5,346 bases of DNA from Thioalkalivibrio sp. (GCA_018224485.1 JAGTVE010000290.1:1-5346); one strand, 5' to 3'; shown: positions 1 through 5,255, numbered from the stretch's first letter. Translations and numbers: made by a program. Notes: generated by a model from the letters alone, not told the origin.

Positions 1-602
1 CGCGCGGTCTGGTACGCGGCCTCGAGGTCGAACAGATCGATATCGGAGACCTGGCCCAGTTCGTTCCGGTCCCGGGCCCGGTCCAGGCTGACGAAGGCCG
101 AGGCCATGGCCTCGTTGTCACGGGCAAAGGCGAGATCGGACAGGAGTACGTCGAAATAACGCCGCATCACCTCCAGCCGGTGATGTGCCCAGGCAAGTTC
201 CTCCTCGGCGCGCGCGATCTCGGCCTCGCGCTCGCTGGCCGCCACAAGGCTGCTGGTGTGTCCGAAATCGTTCAGGAGCTTGCGCGCCACCAGCAATGCC
301 CGGGAGTCGTTGCTGCTGTCGTCCGGCGGGTTGTCGTTCGGGTCGATCCAGCGCGGATTCAGGATTGCATCGACGGTGATGTCATCCGTCGCGCGCTCGG
401 CCTCCAGCCCCTGCTCCGCCTGCTCGCGCAAGGCACGCGCATGCCCGAGGGAGGGGTGGTCGGCGTCGATCGCGGCCAGCGCGGCCTCGAGCCGTAGCGG
501 CTGCGGCAGGGGCGCCGGCTTGGCCTCTGCGAAGGACTGCGCGGGCAGGAGTGCCGCAACCAGTCCGGCCAGTGTCAGCAGGAGGCGGACACCGCTGTGC
601 AT
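1..602 (-). CDS. TolC-family outer-membrane efflux protein, N-terminal 200 residues (C-terminus beyond window)
   Basis: Reading the minus strand from the ATG at 602-600 gives 200 codons with no stop, so the gene is cut by the left edge. Residues 1-25 form a signal peptide (a short start with Arg6, a Leu/Ala core, and cleavage likely after SFA at 23-25). No lipobox cysteine is seen. From about residue 36 the pattern LRLEAALAAIDADHPSL is the usual opening helix of an outer-membrane efflux protein repeat. Residues from about 120 to 200 are a long charged, Ala-rich amphipathic region (RYFDVLLSDLAFARDNEAMA, then a LGQVSDIDLFDLEAAYQ stretch). That is the typical helical hairpin of the periplasmic tunnel, including the G-x-x-S-D-I-D turn. 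Family members form trimeric channels that connect inner-membrane pumps or type I exporters to the outside. The gene follows the thioredoxin-like gene by 8 bp and is surely co-transcribed with it. The substrate and pump partner cannot be told from here. Confidence is high for the family and low for any subfamily. Confidence 0.85.
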   Translation of the reverse strand, partial: MHSGVRLLLTLAGLVAALLPAQSFAEAKPAPLPQPLRLEAALAAIDADHPSLGHARALREQAEQGLEAERATDDITVDAILNPRWIDPNDNPPDDSSNDSRALLVARKLLNDFGHTSSLVAASEREAEIARAEEELAWAHHRLEVMRRYFDVLLSDLAFARDNEAMASAFVSLDRARDRNELGQVSDIDLFDLEAAYQTA

Positions 603-606
603 GGCG

Positions 607-613
607 CCTCCTA
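607..613 (-). promoter_or_regulatory. Ribosome-binding site of the TolC-family gene, overlapping the upstream stop codon
   Basis: On the minus strand the sequence TAGGAGG contains the TAG stop of the thioredoxin-like gene (613-611) and a full AGGAGG Shine-Dalgarno (612-607), 4 nt before the ATG at 602. This fixes the start of the TolC-family gene and implies that ribosomes ending the upstream gene arrive on the ribosome-binding site of the next one (translational coupling, inferred). Confidence 0.75.
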
Positions 614-1159
614 CCGCGTTGCGCGCTTGAAGCGCGTGAAGTTCATCTGCTGGTAGTGGCCGTCCGCGACGAATTCGCCTAGCTGCAGGAATTCCTGCGC
701 GTCACGGGTGGCACCGGTAAAGCGCACCGTCGGCTCGCCCTCGAGATCGAAGAACTGGAACACCGGTGTGGCGCGCACGCGGAATTCGCGAAAGGCGAAG
801 TCGGACTGGCTCAGGCTGTTCCCCTGGAAGTCGGTGATCTCGACGTCACCCTCCACGTCGACGCTGAAGATCGCGAAGTGTTCGCGATAGAAGTCCTGGA
901 CCCCGGGCTGGTTCAGGACCTGCTGCTTCATCCGGTGACAGAATGGGCACTCGTCCATTTCGAAGAAGATCAGGATCCCCTGCTTGCCGTCGGCGCGGGC
1001 GTCCTCCAGCTCCTCCTGGAAGTCGCCGAAGGTCGGGTGGAAGAAGTGGGTGTAGGGATCGCGCGGGTCGGCGGCCGCCTGCAGCGCCGGCGTAACCGGC
1101 AGCAGGAGGAAGGGCGTGGCGACCAGCGCCAGCAGGATGCGGGTGAGCGTCTTCAGCAT
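611..1159 (-). CDS. Secreted thioredoxin-fold protein with CPFC active site (SoxW-like)
   Basis: This is a 182-residue periplasmic thiol-disulfide protein. The start chosen is the ATG at 1159, because GGAG lies 6 nt upstream of it (minus strand, 1169-1166). A GTG at 1171, four codons earlier, is in frame but would place this Shine-Dalgarno inside the gene. Residues 1-30 are a signal peptide with a hydrophobic core of Leu/Ala/Val and likely cleavage near LQA-AA. The mature domain has a beta strand GILIFFEMDE followed by C71-P-F-C74-H-R-M-K, the redox CXXC at the start of a helix. The cis-proline motif is RATPVFQFFD (Thr131-Pro132). These are the marks of the thioredoxin-like families that include SoxW and DsbC/DsbG-like relatives; the C-P-F-C dipeptide core is also seen in SoxW-like proteins. 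Family role: reducing or exchanging disulfides of periplasmic partners. No sox gene is visible in the window, so the SoxW link is only by similarity. It leads the operon with the TolC-family gene and diverges from fxsA. Confidence 0.85.
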   Translation of the reverse strand: MLKTLTRILLALVATPFLLLPVTPALQAAADPRDPYTHFFHPTFGDFQEELEDARADGKQGILIFFEMDECPFCHRMKQQVLNQPGVQDFYREHFAIFSVDVEGDVEITDFQGNSLSQSDFAFREFRVRATPVFQFFDLEGEPTVRFTGATRDAQEFLQLGEFVADGHYQQMNFTRFKRATR

Positions 1160-1281
1160 TTGGGGCTCCACGGTCCGTAGACATCTGCAGCTTCCGGAAA
1201 GACGCGCCAGCCGACCGAAAATTCCAGGTTCCGTGTGATGATCGCTGCCCCGGCAAGGTCGGCGCCGACGTATCCGGACAC

Positions 1282-1311
1282 TCGACAGCGACCGGCCTGC
1301 GATGTTGCAAT
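1282..1311 (+). promoter_or_regulatory. Weak candidate sigma-70 promoter for fxsA
   Basis: TCGACA (1282-1287; 5 of 6 to the -35 consensus) is followed after 18 bp by TGCAAT (1306-1311; 4 of 6 to the -10 consensus), 25 bp before the fxsA ATG. This is the best pairing seen in the divergent gap 1160-1335. No convincing promoter was found there for the minus-strand thioredoxin-like gene. Confidence 0.3.
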
Positions 1312-1335
1312 AGGGTGCCCGCGACGGAGTCTACG

Positions 1336-1800
1336 ATGCGTCACCCCCTGTTCCCGATCTTCCTGTTTCTCGGCGCAGTCCTGCTCGAGATCTTCGGATT
1401 CGCGTGGGTCGGTGGTGCAGTTGGCGCGTTGACCACCGTTGTGCTGGTCGTGGTCACCGCAGCGGTGGGTCTGCTGATCTTCCGAATCCAGGGCTTTGCG
1501 CACTGGCGGCGCATGCAGGAGCTGCTGGCGAGGGGCGAACTCCCCGCGCGGGATCTCCTAGAGGCCTGGCTGCTGGTTGTTGCGGCGGTGCTGCTCCTGG
1601 TTCCCGGATTCTTCTCCGACGCCATCGGCTTCGCGCTGCTGGTGCCCCCGCTGCGCGCCTCCGCCGCCTCCGGACTGCTGCGGCGTCGGACGGTGTGGAC
1701 ATCGGCGACACGTCAGTCGGCCTCCCAGGACACGGAGACGATCGAGGGCGAGTTCCGCAAGCGCGATCACGATCACCTGACCGACCGACACGACCGGTGA
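1336..1800 (+). CDS. fxsA: FxsA family membrane protein
   Basis: This is a small inner-membrane protein of 154 residues; E. coli FxsA has 158. The ATG at 1336 is preferred because GGAG (1326-1329) lies 6 nt before it. An in-frame GTG at 1315 would add seven residues and has no ribosome-binding site. Visible features are a hydrophobic segment at about 5-22 with Glu18, a second at about 26-49, the cytoplasmic-type segment RIQGFAHWRRMQELLARGEL (50-69), and a third hydrophobic stretch at about 74-105. The third stretch holds the family signature LLLVPGFFSDAIGFALLVPP (86-105). A charged, polar tail of about 45 residues follows. In E. coli, overproduction of FxsA relieves exclusion of phage T7 by the F plasmid; its normal biochemical role is not established. 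The position just upstream of groES is conserved in E. coli and Pseudomonas, which supports the call. The 179-bp gap to groES holds a separate promoter. Confidence 0.93.
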   Translation: MRHPLFPIFLFLGAVLLEIFGFAWVGGAVGALTTVVLVVVTAAVGLLIFRIQGFAHWRRMQELLARGELPARDLLEAWLLVVAAVLLLVPGFFSDAIGFALLVPPLRASAASGLLRRRTVWTSATRQSASQDTETIEGEFRKRDHDHLTDRHDR

Positions 1801-1806
1801 CCCTCC

Positions 1807-1821
1807 GCCCGCTTCGCGGGC
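1807..1821 (+). terminator. Possible weak terminator hairpin after fxsA
   Basis: GCCCGC / GCGGGC (1807-1812 and 1816-1821) pair as a 6-bp GC stem with a UUC loop, starting 6 nt after the fxsA stop. It is followed by a pyrimidine-rich CTCCCTTTCT rather than a clean U-run, so termination is likely partial. Some fxsA transcripts may continue into groESL. Confidence 0.4.
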
Positions 1822-1863
1822 TCCCTTTCTACGCTGGCTGACGTCGGGGCCGTCGCGCCCCCC

Positions 1864-1891
1864 TTGACACCCGGCTTTTCGCTCCTATCAT
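1864..1891 (+). promoter_or_regulatory. Promoter of groESL (sigma-70 type)
   Basis: A perfect -35 hexamer TTGACA (1864-1869) is followed after 16 bp by TATCAT (1886-1891; 5 of 6 to TATAAT). The expected transcription start is near 1898, giving a leader of about 80 nt before groES. The -10 region runs into the CIRCE-like repeat. The overlapping CTTGACA and the C-rich CTCCTATC could be read as a poor sigma-32 promoter, but the match to sigma-70 is much better. Confidence 0.8.
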
Positions 1892-1917
1892 TAGCACTCG
1901 TTCGGGTCGGCTGCTAA
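1891..1917 (+). promoter_or_regulatory. CIRCE-like operator (HrcA binding site) upstream of groES
   Basis: The left arm TTAGCACTC (1891-1899) matches the CIRCE consensus exactly. After the standard 9-nt spacer (1900-1908), the right arm GGCTGCTAA (1909-1917) matches GAGTGCTAA at 7 of 9 positions. The element begins at the last base of the -10 hexamer and covers the expected transcription start, the usual place for HrcA repression of groESL. Known biology: HrcA needs GroEL for activity, giving feedback control of chaperonin level. The hrcA gene is not in the window. Confidence 0.82.
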
Positions 1918-1979
1918 CAATGCCGCCGCCGAATCCCCCAACAACATTTTGAACCAGAACATCTGAGAGGAGTTCGTCC

Positions 1980-2270
1980 ATGAATCTGCGGCCCCTGCAC
2001 GATCGCGTGATCGTGAAGCGTACGGAAGAAGAACGCACCACCCCCGGCGGGATCGTGATCCCGGACTCCGCCGCGGAAAAGCCGATCCGCGGTGAAGTCG
2101 TCGCCGTTGGCAAAGGCAAGATCCTCGAGAATGGCGACGTGCGCGCGCTGGACGTGAAGGAGGGCGACAAGGTGCTCTTCGGCAAGTACTCCGGCACCGA
2201 AGTCAAGGTCGGTGGCGAGGACGTCCTCGTGATGCGCGAAGACGACATCATGGCGGTGATCGAGGGCTGA
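1980..2270 (+). CDS. groES: Co-chaperonin GroES (10 kDa)
   Basis: The protein has 96 residues, a normal GroES length. It forms a heptameric lid that binds GroEL-ATP rings and closes the folding chamber in the cytoplasm. It starts MNLRPLHDRVIVKR, the classic GroES N-terminus, followed by the mobile loop (about 17-32) with the GGIVI tripeptide region that docks onto GroEL apical domains. The C-terminal part contains GEVVAVGKGK, KVLFGKYSGTEVK and DDIMAVIEG, all family hallmarks. A strong Shine-Dalgarno GAGAGGAG (1965-1972) lies 7 nt before the ATG. It is first in the groES-groEL operon, 49 bp before groEL, behind the sigma-70 promoter with CIRCE overlap. Confidence 0.99.
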   Translation: MNLRPLHDRVIVKRTEEERTTPGGIVIPDSAAEKPIRGEVVAVGKGKILENGDVRALDVKEGDKVLFGKYSGTEVKVGGEDVLVMREDDIMAVIEG

Positions 2271-2319
2271 TGCCCCCCCGTCCGGTCCCCAGTCAACAGG
2301 TTCAGGAGAGAATTCAGAA

Positions 2320-3975
2320 ATGAGTGCAAAAGAAGTCCGTTTCGGTAACGATGCACGGGCCCGCATGGTCCGCGGCATCAATGTCCTCGCCAACGCGGTC
2401 AAGGTGACCCTCGGCCCGAAGGGCCGCAACGTCGTGCTGGACAAGGCCTTCGGGGCCCCGACCGTCACCAAGGACGGCGTGTCCGTCGCGAAGGAGATCG
2501 AGCTCGAGGACAAGTTCGAGAACATGGGTGCCCAGATGGTGAAGGAGGTCTCCTCCCACACCTCCGACGTGGCAGGGGACGGTACCACCACCGCGACCGT
2601 ACTGGCCCAGAGCATCGTGCTCGAGGGCATGAAATCAGTGACCGCGGGCATGAACCCGATGGATCTGAAGCGTGGTGTGGACAAGGCCGTGATCGCGGCA
2701 GTGGAGGAGCTGAAGAAGCTCTCGAAGCCCTGCAACGACAGCAAGGCGATCGCCCAGGTCGGCACCATCTCCGCAAACGCCGATGAATCGATCGGCGAGA
2801 TCATCGCCGATGCGATGGGGAAGGTCGGGAAGGAGGGCGTGATCACGGTCGAGGAGGGCTCCTCGCTCGAGAACGCACTCGAGGTGGTCGAGGGCATGCA
2901 GTTCGACCGCGGTTACCTGTCCCCCTACTTCATCAACAACCAGCAGAGCATGAGCGCCGAACTCGACGACTGCTTCGTGCTGCTCTATGACAAGAAGATC
3001 TCCAACATCCGCGACCTGCTGCCCGTGCTCGAGGGCGTGGCGAAGACGAGCAAGCCGCTGCTGATCGTCGCCGAAGACATCGAGGGCGAGGCGCTGGCCA
3101 CGCTGGTGGTGAACACCATGCGCGGCATCGTGAAGGTCGCGGCGGTGAAGGCCCCTGGCTTTGGCGATCGCCGCAAGGCCATGCTGCAGGACATCGCAGT
3201 ACTTACCGGTGGCCAGGTGATCTCGGAAGAGGTCGGACTGTCACTGGAGAAGGCCAGTATCGAGGACCTGGGCCGCGCCAAGAAGGTGCAGGTGACGAAG
3301 GAGAACACCACCATCATCGACGGCGCCGGCAACCCCGGCGACATCAAGGCGCGGGTCGACCAGGTCCGGGCCCAGATCGAGGAGGCCACCTCCGACTACG
3401 ACAAGGAGAAGCTCCAGGAGCGCGTCGCGAAGCTTGCCGGGGGCGTGGCCGTGATCAAGGTCGGTGCCGCCACCGAGGTGGAGATGAAGGAGAAGAAGGC
3501 CCGCGTGGAAGATGCGCTGCACGCGACCCGAGCCGCGGTCGAGGAAGGCGTAGTGCCGGGTGGCGGTGTCGCGCTGCTGCGGTCCCTCGAGGCGATCCGC
3601 GAACTGAAGGGCTCCAACCACGACCAGGACATCGGCATGACGATCGCACGCCGGGCGATGGAAGAGCCGCTGCGCCAGATTGTGGCGAACTGCGGCGAAG
3701 AGCCCTCCGTGGTGCTGAACAAGATCCGGGAAGGCGACGGCAACTACGGATACAACGCGAGCACTGGCGAGTATGGCGACATGATTGAGATGGGTATCCT
3801 GGATCCCACCAAGGTGACCCGCACCGCGCTGCAGAATGCGGCCTCGATCGCCGGCCTCATCATCACCACCGAGGCGATGGTTGCCGAGCTGCCGAAGAAG
3901 GATGACAAGGGCGGCGCGCCTGGCATGGATGAAATGGGCGGCATGGGTGGCATGGGCGGCATGGGCATGATGTAA
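2320..3975 (+). CDS. groEL: Chaperonin GroEL (60 kDa)
   Basis: The protein has 551 residues (E. coli 548) and aligns with E. coli GroEL without gaps over most of its length. It forms two stacked heptameric rings that fold proteins using ATP. The equatorial ATP site is intact: TLGP (30-33), the K51 region in TKDGVSVAKE, and DGTTT with catalytic Asp87 (87-91). Asp in ARVEDALHATRAA matches E. coli Asp398, which triggers hydrolysis. The apical substrate and GroES-binding residues appear in GYLSPYF (199, 203, 204) and LATLVVNTMRG. The C-terminal tail is a Gly-Met repeat (four GGM-type units ending MM), the flexible tail inside the cavity. AGGAGAG (2304-2310) lies 9 nt before the ATG. The gene shares the groES promoter and is closed by the terminator at 4003-4028. 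A single full-length copy is seen here; other paralogues elsewhere cannot be excluded. Confidence 0.99.
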   Translation: MSAKEVRFGNDARARMVRGINVLANAVKVTLGPKGRNVVLDKAFGAPTVTKDGVSVAKEIELEDKFENMGAQMVKEVSSHTSDVAGDGTTTATVLAQSIVLEGMKSVTAGMNPMDLKRGVDKAVIAAVEELKKLSKPCNDSKAIAQVGTISANADESIGEIIADAMGKVGKEGVITVEEGSSLENALEVVEGMQFDRGYLSPYFINNQQSMSAELDDCFVLLYDKKISNIRDLLPVLEGVAKTSKPLLIVAEDIEGEALATLVVNTMRGIVKVAAVKAPGFGDRRKAMLQDIAVLTGGQVISEEVGLSLEKASIEDLGRAKKVQVTKENTTIIDGAGNPGDIKARVDQVRAQIEEATSDYDKEKLQERVAKLAGGVAVIKVGAATEVEMKEKKARVEDALHATRAAVEEGVVPGGGVALLRSLEAIRELKGSNHDQDIGMTIARRAMEEPLRQIVANCGEEPSVVLNKIREGDGNYGYNASTGEYGDMIEMGILDPTKVTRTALQNAASIAGLIITTEAMVAELPKKDDKGGAPGMDEMGGMGGMGGMGMM

Positions 3976-4002
3976 GGCCGGCCTGTCCGTCGAAGTGACC
4001 GG

Positions 4003-4028
4003 AAAGACCCCGCTTGGCGGGGTCTTTT
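4003..4028 (+). terminator. Intrinsic terminator of groESL
   Basis: An 11-bp perfect stem, AAAGACCCCGC (4003-4013) with GCGGGGTCTTT (4017-4027), closes a TTG loop and ends in TTTT. It starts 27 nt after the groEL stop. The A-run on the left arm means the hairpin could also work for transcripts from the other strand. Confidence 0.92.
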
Positions 4029-4278
4029 CGTTCGGGGGAATACCGTGGCCGGGACGGCGAGGTCCCGTACTGCCAAGCCCTCTGTCGCGAAAAAGTCACA
4101 CACGTTGCCTTATGGACACATTTTTTTGCCTTCAGGGGTGCAAAACCGTTACGCTTGTGCCAATATCAAGATGTTGCGGGAAGTCTGTGCGAATCGGGTT
4201 TCGCGGCCCGTGGAAGACAAAAGGTTTTAGAAATCATCATTCCGGATAAACCGGATTCACTGTGAGGAGACCGAAAAC
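4029..4278 (+). promoter_or_regulatory. Leader/promoter region of the OmpA-family gene, no gene seen
   Basis: This stretch between the groESL terminator and the OmpA-family ATG has no convincing gene. It is richer in A/T than its surroundings from about 4088 to 4260 (for instance a seven-T run at 4121-4127). Since the groESL terminator is strong, a promoter must lie here. The best pairings are weak: TTGCCT (4126-4131) with TACGCT (4150-4155), 18 bp apart, or a lone TATCAA (4164-4169). Either would give a leader of about 100-120 nt. A small hairpin, TCCGG-ATAAA-CCGGA (4241-4255), sits just before the Shine-Dalgarno GAGGAGA (4264-4270). Which promoter is used cannot be settled by reading. Confidence 0.35.
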
Positions 4279-4908
4279 ATGCATAGCAATAAGCTCAAGC
4301 ATTTCCTGGCGCTGTCCGTCGCCGGCCTGGCCATGGGTGGCATGGCTGCCCTGAGTGCCCAACCGGCCGCAAACCCGGTCGACTCCACCGGTCAAGTCGT
4401 TGTGGACGGCTCGGGCGACTGTGTGCGCACCACCCAGTGGTCGCCCGAGGGCGTCACGGACGAATCCTGCGAGGGTTACATCCAGCCTGTTGCAGAACCG
4501 GCCCCGGCGCCCGCCCCGCCGCCGCCGGCCCCGGCTCCCGAGTTCACCACCACGACCCTGAGCGCCGAGACCCTCTTCGACTTCGACAGCGCGACGCTGC
4601 GTTCGGAAGGACGCGATACGCTGAGCGCGCTGGGCGAGAGCCTGACCGCCGCGGACGTCACCTACACCTCCGTGCTGGTTGAGGGTCATACCTGCAACAT
4701 CGGCCCCGCCGAATACAACCAGACCCTGTCCGAGCGCCGTGCCCAGAGCGTGGTTGACTACCTGGTGAGTGAGGGTGTGCGTCCCGACGCGATCCGCATG
4801 GTCGGGTATGGTGAGGAACGTCCCACCGCCGACAACTCGACCCGCGAGGGCCGCCAGCAGAACCGCCGCGTGGAAGTCACCACCGACGTTCGCGAGCGCG
4901 TCCGTTAA
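4279..4908 (+). CDS. OmpA-family periplasmic/outer-membrane protein with C-terminal peptidoglycan-binding domain
   Basis: The protein has 209 residues; GAGGAGA sits 8 nt before the ATG. Residues 1-27 are a signal peptide (KLKHFLALSVAGLAMGGMAA, cleavage likely after LSA). Residues 28-72 form a short N-terminal segment with GDCVRTTQWSPEGVTDESCE, a two-cysteine motif (Cys48, Cys64) also seen in other proteobacterial OmpA-like proteins, probably a disulfide. A Pro/Ala linker covers 73-88. The OmpA C-terminal domain covers about 94-203: LFDFDSATLRSEG, VEGHTCNIGPAEYNQTLSER, then VGYGEERPTADNS and EGRQQNRRVEV. There is no eight-stranded OmpA barrel, so this is the short form that tethers the envelope to the cell wall. 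The Asp of the usual G-H-T-D motif, which binds diaminopimelate, is Cys139 here, while the partner Arg154 is kept. There is no lipobox, so how it attaches to the outer membrane is unclear. It stands alone between two terminators. Confidence 0.9.
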   Translation: MHSNKLKHFLALSVAGLAMGGMAALSAQPAANPVDSTGQVVVDGSGDCVRTTQWSPEGVTDESCEGYIQPVAEPAPAPAPPPPAPAPEFTTTTLSAETLFDFDSATLRSEGRDTLSALGESLTAADVTYTSVLVEGHTCNIGPAEYNQTLSERRAQSVVDYLVSEGVRPDAIRMVGYGEERPTADNSTREGRQQNRRVEVTTDVRERVR

Positions 4909-4926
4909 TCTAGACCGGTGCGCGTA

Positions 4927-4950
4927 TCGACCGGCCGCGAGGCCGGTCGA
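4927..4950 (+). repeat. Strong GNRA-capped hairpin downstream of the OmpA-family gene
   Basis: TCGACCGGCC (4927-4936) and GGCCGGTCGA (4941-4950) form a perfect 10-bp stem with a GCGA loop, a GNRA tetraloop. It has no U-run, so it is not a terminator by itself. It lies 18 nt after the stop codon and 5 nt before the terminator hairpin, a position suited to protecting the mRNA 3' end. Confidence 0.7.
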
Positions 4951-4955
4951 AGCGA

Positions 4956-4986
4956 AAGGGCCCCGCTTGCGGGGCCCTTCTTGTTT
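4956..4986 (+). terminator. Intrinsic terminator of the OmpA-family gene
   Basis: AAGGGCCCCG (4956-4965) pairs with CGGGGCCCTT (4970-4979) as a 10-bp stem with a CTTG loop, followed by CTTGTTT. The stem is strong and the tail is moderately U-rich. Confidence 0.85.
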
Positions 4987-5035
4987 CTGGCGACCACCGA
5001 GCCTACGCCGGCGGCCAGTTGCTGCATGTGCCCCC

Positions 5036-5233
5036 GGCCATCGCGGCCGAAGGCCGCTCCCACACCGAATCGGCGCCAGGGCCCGCCTCCTGCCGGTGGG
5101 GGCGTGGGAGCGGCTTCCAGCCGGTGGGGGCGTGGGAGCGGCTTCCAGCCGCGATGCGGCGTTGCCTTGAGTGCCCCGGGCCATCGCGGCCGAAGGCCGC
5201 TCCCACGAAGGGTCGGCGCCAGGGCCCGCCTCC
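5036..5233. repeat. Cluster of four REP-like palindromic elements
   Basis: The gene-free stretch 4987-5297 is largely filled by repeats. A 24-nt core beginning GTGGGAGCGG and ending CCGCGAT occurs in minus orientation at 5040-5063, in plus orientation truncated at 5104-5123, in plus orientation complete at 5132-5155, and in minus orientation at 5183-5206. Each core folds as a GCGGC(C/T)-loop-(G/A)GCCGC stem. The two minus copies sit in a longer direct repeat 143 bp apart: 5036-5090 and 5179-5233 share 28 and 21 identical bases around a variable 6-nt segment. The mix of orientations resembles BIME clusters of REP sequences, which are dispersed extragenic palindromes moved by RAYT-type transposases. 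No transposase is present here. Confidence 0.85.
5092..5147 (+). repeat. Perfect 28-bp tandem duplication inside the REP cluster
   Basis: A 28-bp unit starting GCCGGTGGGGGCG and ending GGCTTCCA occurs at 5092-5119 and again without change at 5120-5147, with the first four bases (GCCG) repeated once more at 5148-5151. The duplication removes the CGAT end of the first REP core. Exact identity suggests a recent event, by slippage or by unequal recombination. Confidence 0.9.
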
Positions 5234-5255
5234 CACAATGCCCGAGGCTGGCCTT

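Noticed and set aside
180..630. Plus-strand open frames in the first 630 bp
   Set aside because: They are antisense to the TolC-family gene, whose signal peptide, helix pattern and ribosome-binding site make the minus strand the coding one.
1315..1335. GTG start for fxsA seven codons upstream
   Set aside because: There is no Shine-Dalgarno before it, while the ATG at 1336 has GGAG at ideal distance and gives the usual FxsA N-terminus.
1864..1890. Sigma-32 heat-shock promoter for groESL
   Set aside because: The -35 region begins CTTGAC, but the -10 lacks a CCCCAT-like block at proper spacing. The sigma-70 hexamers match far better and a CIRCE-like operator explains heat control.
1914..2897. 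A 327-codon open frame on the minus strand opposite groES/groEL
   Set aside because: It is antisense to two certain genes. Its product is Ser/Thr/Pro-rich in the way expected from reading GC-rich codons backwards, and it shows no recognisable domain.
5036..5233. CRISPR array
   Set aside because: The repeats are in both orientations, two of them are directly abutting without a spacer, and spacing is irregular. This fits REP/BIME elements and not a CRISPR.
4237..5238. A 333-codon open frame on the minus strand across the OmpA-family gene and the REP cluster
   Set aside because: It covers a certain gene, two hairpins and palindromic repeats. The predicted product is Arg/Gly/Pro-rich with repeat-derived segments, so the openness comes from GC bias and from repeats lacking stops.
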